A stretch of DNA of 64,000 nt from Flavobacterium hiemivividum (GTDB lineage Bacteria; Bacteroidota; Bacteroidia; Flavobacteriales; Flavobacteriaceae). Positions 60,630 to 64,000 of the stretch are shown here, piece by piece (the first letter of the stretch is position 1; each line of letters begins with the position of its first letter). The position numbers and the translations under genes were made by a program. Where the stretch lies: contig NZ_SMFO01000008.1 in assembly GCF_004349145.1 (NCBI RefSeq), forward strand, positions 96,449-160,448, in the 5' to 3' direction. The notes beneath the pieces are model-generated. The model searched no databases and had not been told where the DNA came from. It was given only the letters and a program-made list of their open reading frames with translations.

Positions 60630-63600
60630 ATGAAAAAGAGTACCGTTTCGAAGTTGTTCGATAGATTATTTGGCACGTTAATATGTTGCTTTATAACGAA
60701 TAACTTCCTTTTTAAATCAAGTTTTAAAAAAAATGATGGTCGAGACACCATTAATTTTTTATCAAAGCGTTGGCACTACTCGTGGCGCCAATCGTTGGTT
60801 TTGCCTCTACTTTTGGTGGCAATTATTATGACGGACACTACAGTTCATGCCCAAGGTTCTATAAGAGGATTCGTTCCTGTTTTAGCGCCTAAATCAGGAT
60901 CTGGAGTTGATGGAGATGCCTATGCCCATATGCCCGCTGGCTATGAAGCAGTAGGTGATCTATTTGACGCTCAACATCCTGACATTAATGGTCATGGTGT
61001 TATTAATCCCTTTACAGGGGAGTTGCTTTATCCTGGACAATCTTTTTTTCTACAGGATAGATATGAAAATGATTTAACAATCTTTACAGCGTCTAATAAA
61101 ATAAATGACAATCCCAACACATACACTTGGGGACCGGGCAATTCGCCCAACAAAAACGAAATCCAAAACGCTGGAGCCCATTTTTCATACGGTGATCCTA
61201 GTTTACCGGGAGGAGTAGCCACTGACTTATGGTGTTTATTTGCTGGTGACCGACAAGTTACTAGCGGTAGCAGCTATATTGATTTTGAGTTTTTGCAAAA
61301 ATCAATGACCATAACTGGCGCCACTATGGCTGCCAATGGATCTGTTACCGGAGGTAGTGGAGGTTTTACTAGTTTAGGAACAGATGGTGGTCGTACGCTC
61401 GGTGACATTCTGATCACTATTGAGTTTACTAACGGGGGTGGCGATGCCAATGCCGTAATTCGGGTATGGTCTGCCAAGGCTGGAGGAGGATTTGAATATG
61501 TGATTCATCCAAATTCAGAATTTCTTGGCAAAATATTCATCACTAACAATACCGTCATGACTCACGTTCCATTTGATGTTTACGGTAGTGATCCAAATGG
61601 AACTGGTGTAGGGGGAGATTATGCTCCTAATCAATGGGCCGAAGGTGCCATTAATTTGACGCAGGTATTTAAAAATACACTAGCTCTAAAAGATCCTTGT
61701 TTTTCAGTAAGTACGTTATTTATTAGAACAAGATCTTCTGGAAATTCACAACAATCAGAATTAAAAGATTTCCCTGGTGCTCCAATTCAATTTACCGTGG
61801 ATGGAAGACCAAAAGGAACGGCGGTAGCAACAAATCCAAGCTGCAATGGCGGGTTTGGTTCTGTAGATCTTAGCGTTACAGGGGGATCTTCTATATATAC
61901 TTATTCTTGGACAGGTCCAAATAATTTTACAGCATCCACTCAGGATATTAGTAATGCATTAGCTGGTACTTATCAATGGACGGTTACGGATTCTAAAGGA
62001 TGTATAGCATCGGGATCAGTAGATGTTACTCAACCTCCTGCGATAGTAGTTTCTAATGCAACTTTACTAAGTCCTAAATGTAATGGAGGAACCGATGGTT
62101 CAATCACTATTACGTCTTCAGGCGGCACAGGAATACTAATGTATTCTGCTAATGATGGTGAAACTTACCAAGCATCTAATGTATTCAGCGGCTTAGCTGC
62201 AGGAGAGTACAAATGGGCGGTAAAAGATGCCAATAACTGTATACTTAAAGGAACAGTTACAATAACTCAACCAACAGCAATCGCTGTATCAGCTGCGCTA
62301 TTAAGTCCTAAATGTAATGGAGGAACCGATGGTTCAATCACTATTACGGCTTCAGGCGGCACAGGAATACTAATGTATTCCGCGAATGATGGTGAAACTT
62401 ACCAAGCATCGAATGTATTCAGCGGCTTAGCTGCAGGAGACTACAAATGGGCGGTAAAAGATGCCAATAACTGTATACTTAAAGGCACAGTTACTATCAC
62501 ACAACCAACAGCAATCGCAGTATCAGCTGCGCTACTAAGTCCTAAATGTAATGGAGGAACCGATGGTTCAATCACTATTACGGCTTCAGGCGGGACAGGA
62601 ATACTAATGTATTCTGCTAATGATGGTGAAACTTACCAAGCATCGAATGTATTCCGCGGCTTAGCTGCAGGAGACTACAAATGGGCGGTAAAAGATGCCA
62701 ATAACTGTATACTTAAAGGAACAGTTACAATAACTCAACCAACAGTAATCGCAGTATCTGCAGCTCTGGTTAGTCCTAAATGTAATGGAGGAACCGATGG
62801 TTCAATCACTATTACGGCTTCAGGCGGCACAGGAATACTAATGTATTCCGCTAATGATGGTGAAACTTACCAAGCATCGAATGTATTCAGCGGCTTAGCT
62901 GCAGGAGAGTACAAATGGGCGGTAAAAGATGCTAATAACTGTATACTTAAAGGCACAGTTACTATCACTCAACCAACAGCAATCGCAGTATCAGCTGCGC
63001 TAGTAAGTCCTAAATGTAATGGAGGAACCGATGGTTCAATCACGATTACGGCTTCAGGCGGCACAGGAATACTAATGTATTCAGCTAATGATGGTGAAAC
63101 TTACCAAGCATCGAATGTATTCAGCGGCTTAGCTGCAGGAGAGTACAAATGGGCGGTAAAAGATGCTAACAATTGCGTGTTGAAAGGCACAGTTACAATA
63201 ACTCAACCTCCTGCGATAGTAGTTTCTAATGCAACTTTACTAAGTCCTAAATGTAATGGAGGAACCGATGGTTCAATCACTATTACGTCTTCAGGCGGCA
63301 CAGGAATACTAATGTATTCTGCTAATGATGGTGAAACTTACCAAGCATCGAATGTATTCAGCGGCTTAGCTGCAGGAGAGTACAAATGGGCGGTAAAAGA
63401 TGCTAACAATTGCGTGTTGAAAGGCACAGTTACTATCACACAACCAACAGCAATCGCAGTATCTGCGGCTCTAGTAAGCCCTAAATGTAATGGAGGAACC
63501 GATGGTTCAATCACTATTACGGCTTCAGGCGGGACAGGAATACTAATGTATTCCGCTAATGATGGTGAAACTTACCAAGCATCGAATGTATTCAGCGGCT

Positions 63601-64000
63601 TAGCTGCAGGAGAGTACAAATGGGCGGTAAAAGATGCTAACAATTGCGTGTTGAAAGGCACAGTTACAATAACTCAACCAACAGCAATCGCAGTATCTGC
63701 AGCTCTAGTAAGTCCTAAATGTAATGGAGGAACCGATGGTTCAATCACTATTACGTCTTCAGGCGGCACAGGAATACTAATGTATTCTGCTAATGATGGT
63801 GAAACTTACCAAGCATCGAATGTATTCAGCGGCTTAGCTGCAGGAGACTACAAATGGGCGGTAAAAGATGCTAACAACTGCGTGTTGAAAGGCACAGTTA
63901 CAATAACTCAACCAACAGCAATCGCAGTATCTGCGGCTCTAGTAAGTCCTAAATGTAATGGAGGAACCGATGGTTCAATCACTATTACGGCTTCAGGCGG
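60630..64000 (+). CDS. Giant SprB-repeat adhesin, N-terminal part (truncated by the window)
   Basis: The frame opens at ATG 60630 and stays open to the window edge (1123 codons). A long polar N-terminal extension precedes a signal-like hydrophobic segment at residues 55-75 (SLVLPLLLVAIIMTDTTVHAQ). Residues of about 76-395 form a unique domain rich in Gly, Asn and Thr. Residues of about 400-480 are a first diverged SprB-like unit (NPSCNGGFGSVDLSVTGGSS). From 62070 come near-identical units of 78 residues (SPKCNGGTDGSITITSSGGT, MYSANDGETYQASNVFSGLA, GEYKWAVKDANNCILKGTVT) up to the edge. SprB-family proteins are mobile surface adhesins used in gliding and are exported by the type IX system; the C-terminal export signal would lie beyond the window. 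Confidence 0.9.
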   Translation, partial: MKKSTVSKLFDRLFGTLICCFITNNFLFKSSFKKNDGRDTINFLSKRWHYSWRQSLVLPLLLVAIIMTDTTVHAQGSIRGFVPVLAPKSGSGVDGDAYAHMPAGYEAVGDLFDAQHPDINGHGVINPFTGELLYPGQSFFLQDRYENDLTIFTASNKINDNPNTYTWGPGNSPNKNEIQNAGAHFSYGDPSLPGGVATDLWCLFAGDRQVTSGSSYIDFEFLQKSMTITGATMAANGSVTGGSGGFTSLGTDGGRTLGDILITIEFTNGGGDANAVIRVWSAKAGGGFEYVIHPNSEFLGKIFITNNTVMTHVPFDVYGSDPNGTGVGGDYAPNQWAEGAINLTQVFKNTLALKDPCFSVSTLFIRTRSSGNSQQSELKDFPGAPIQFTVDGRPKGTAVATNPSCNGGFGSVDLSVTGGSSIYTYSWTGPNNFTASTQDISNALAGTYQWTVTDSKGCIASGSVDVTQPPAIVVSNATLLSPKCNGGTDGSITITSSGGTGILMYSANDGETYQASNVFSGLAAGEYKWAVKDANNCILKGTVTITQPTAIAVSAALLSPKCNGGTDGSITITASGGTGILMYSANDGETYQASNVFSGLAAGDYKWAVKDANNCILKGTVTITQPTAIAVSAALLSPKCNGGTDGSITITASGGTGILMYSANDGETYQASNVFRGLAAGDYKWAVKDANNCILKGTVTITQPTVIAVSAALVSPKCNGGTDGSITITASGGTGILMYSANDGETYQASNVFSGLAAGEYKWAVKDANNCILKGTVTITQPTAIAVSAALVSPKCNGGTDGSITITASGGTGILMYSANDGETYQASNVFSGLAAGEYKWAVKDANNCVLKGTVTITQPPAIVVSNATLLSPKCNGGTDGSITITSSGGTGILMYSANDGETYQASNVFSGLAAGEYKWAVKDANNCVLKGTVTITQPTAIAVSAALVSPKCNGGTDGSITITASGGTGILMYSANDGETYQASNVFSGLAAGEYKWAVKDANNCVLKGTVTITQPTAIAVSAALVSPKCNGGTDGSITITSSGGTGILMYSANDGETYQASNVFSGLAAGDYKWAVKDANNCVLKGTVTITQPTAIAVSAALVSPKCNGGTDGSITITASG
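62070..64000 (+). repeat. Intragenic 234-bp tandem repeats of SprB type
   Basis: Units start at 62070, 62304, 62538, 62772, 63006, 63243, 63477, 63711 and 63945 (partial). The fifth unit is 237 bp because the linker before unit 6 reads PPAIVVSNATLL, the same as before unit 1, instead of PTAIAVSAALL. The third unit carries FRGLAAG instead of FSGLAAG. DNA identity between units is very high, with scattered synonymous differences, so the array expanded recently by block duplication or gene conversion. Confidence 0.92.

Noticed and set aside
61028..61477. Two minus-strand ORFs of 64 and 67 residues
   Set aside because: They lie antisense within the open frame of the adhesin gene and lack any own features.
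62070..64000. Possible CRISPR or insertion-sequence array
   Set aside because: The 234-bp units stay in one open reading frame and encode SprB-type protein repeats.

Overview
The window looks like a chromosomal segment from a Flavobacteriaceae bacterium, most likely Flavobacterium or a close relative. The DNA is AT-rich. Promoters fit the Bacteroidetes sigma-A consensus (TAnnTTTG at -7, TTG or TTTG near -33). There are many lipoproteins, a SusC/SusD pair, DUF4252 proteins, a fused IcmF-type acyl-CoA mutase, a two-subunit transketolase and a giant SprB-repeat adhesin. These calls rest on motif reading alone; no database search was possible.

Layout. 1-7.4 kb: S41 peptidase lipoprotein; an ECF sigma factor operon (sigma, small membrane protein, two DUF4252 proteins); a 56-residue membrane ORF; a Lys-Lys-Leu tRNA cluster; aroK, a PRTase, an S4-domain protein and an FKBP-like lipoprotein. 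7.5-12.7 kb: split transketolase; a Crp/Fnr regulator followed by a perfect FNR-type box driving a small gene and an Old Yellow Enzyme; two rhodaneses. 12.9-21.4 kb: small lipoproteins, hydrolases, a HxlR-family pseudogene with four in-frame stops, a Ca/Na antiporter, and a repeat-rich zone with interspersed hairpin repeats around two poorly known membrane genes. 21.5-29.1 kb: core genes tgt, lptG, an EamA transporter, accA, dnaB and a secreted protein often labelled asparagine synthetase B.

29.2-51.2 kb: a polysaccharide utilisation locus (PUL) with GH29 fucosidase, GH2 beta-galactosidase, SusC, SusD, two sulfatases, GH20 hexosaminidase, GH27 alpha-galactosidase and GH95 fucosidase. It appears to be organised as four transcription units. 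Each has a direct-repeat operator (ACTGGTAGGTACTGGT-like) starting exactly 38 bp upstream of a TAnnTTTG box, which suggests one activator, not encoded here, controls the whole PUL. All enzymes look exo-acting and carry cleavable signal peptides. The likely substrate is a short, branched, sulfated, fucosylated glycan containing galactose and N-acetylhexosamine, such as mucin-type or other host-like glycans (inference).

51.4-60.6 kb: a decayed TonB-receptor remnant, a 50-residue ORF, an alpha/beta hydrolase, a VOC protein, purU, a DUF4197 lipoprotein, the IcmF fusion and a 70-bp tandem repeat. From 60.6 kb to the window edge: the 5' part of a giant secreted adhesin with nearly identical 78-residue SprB-type repeats, truncated by the window.
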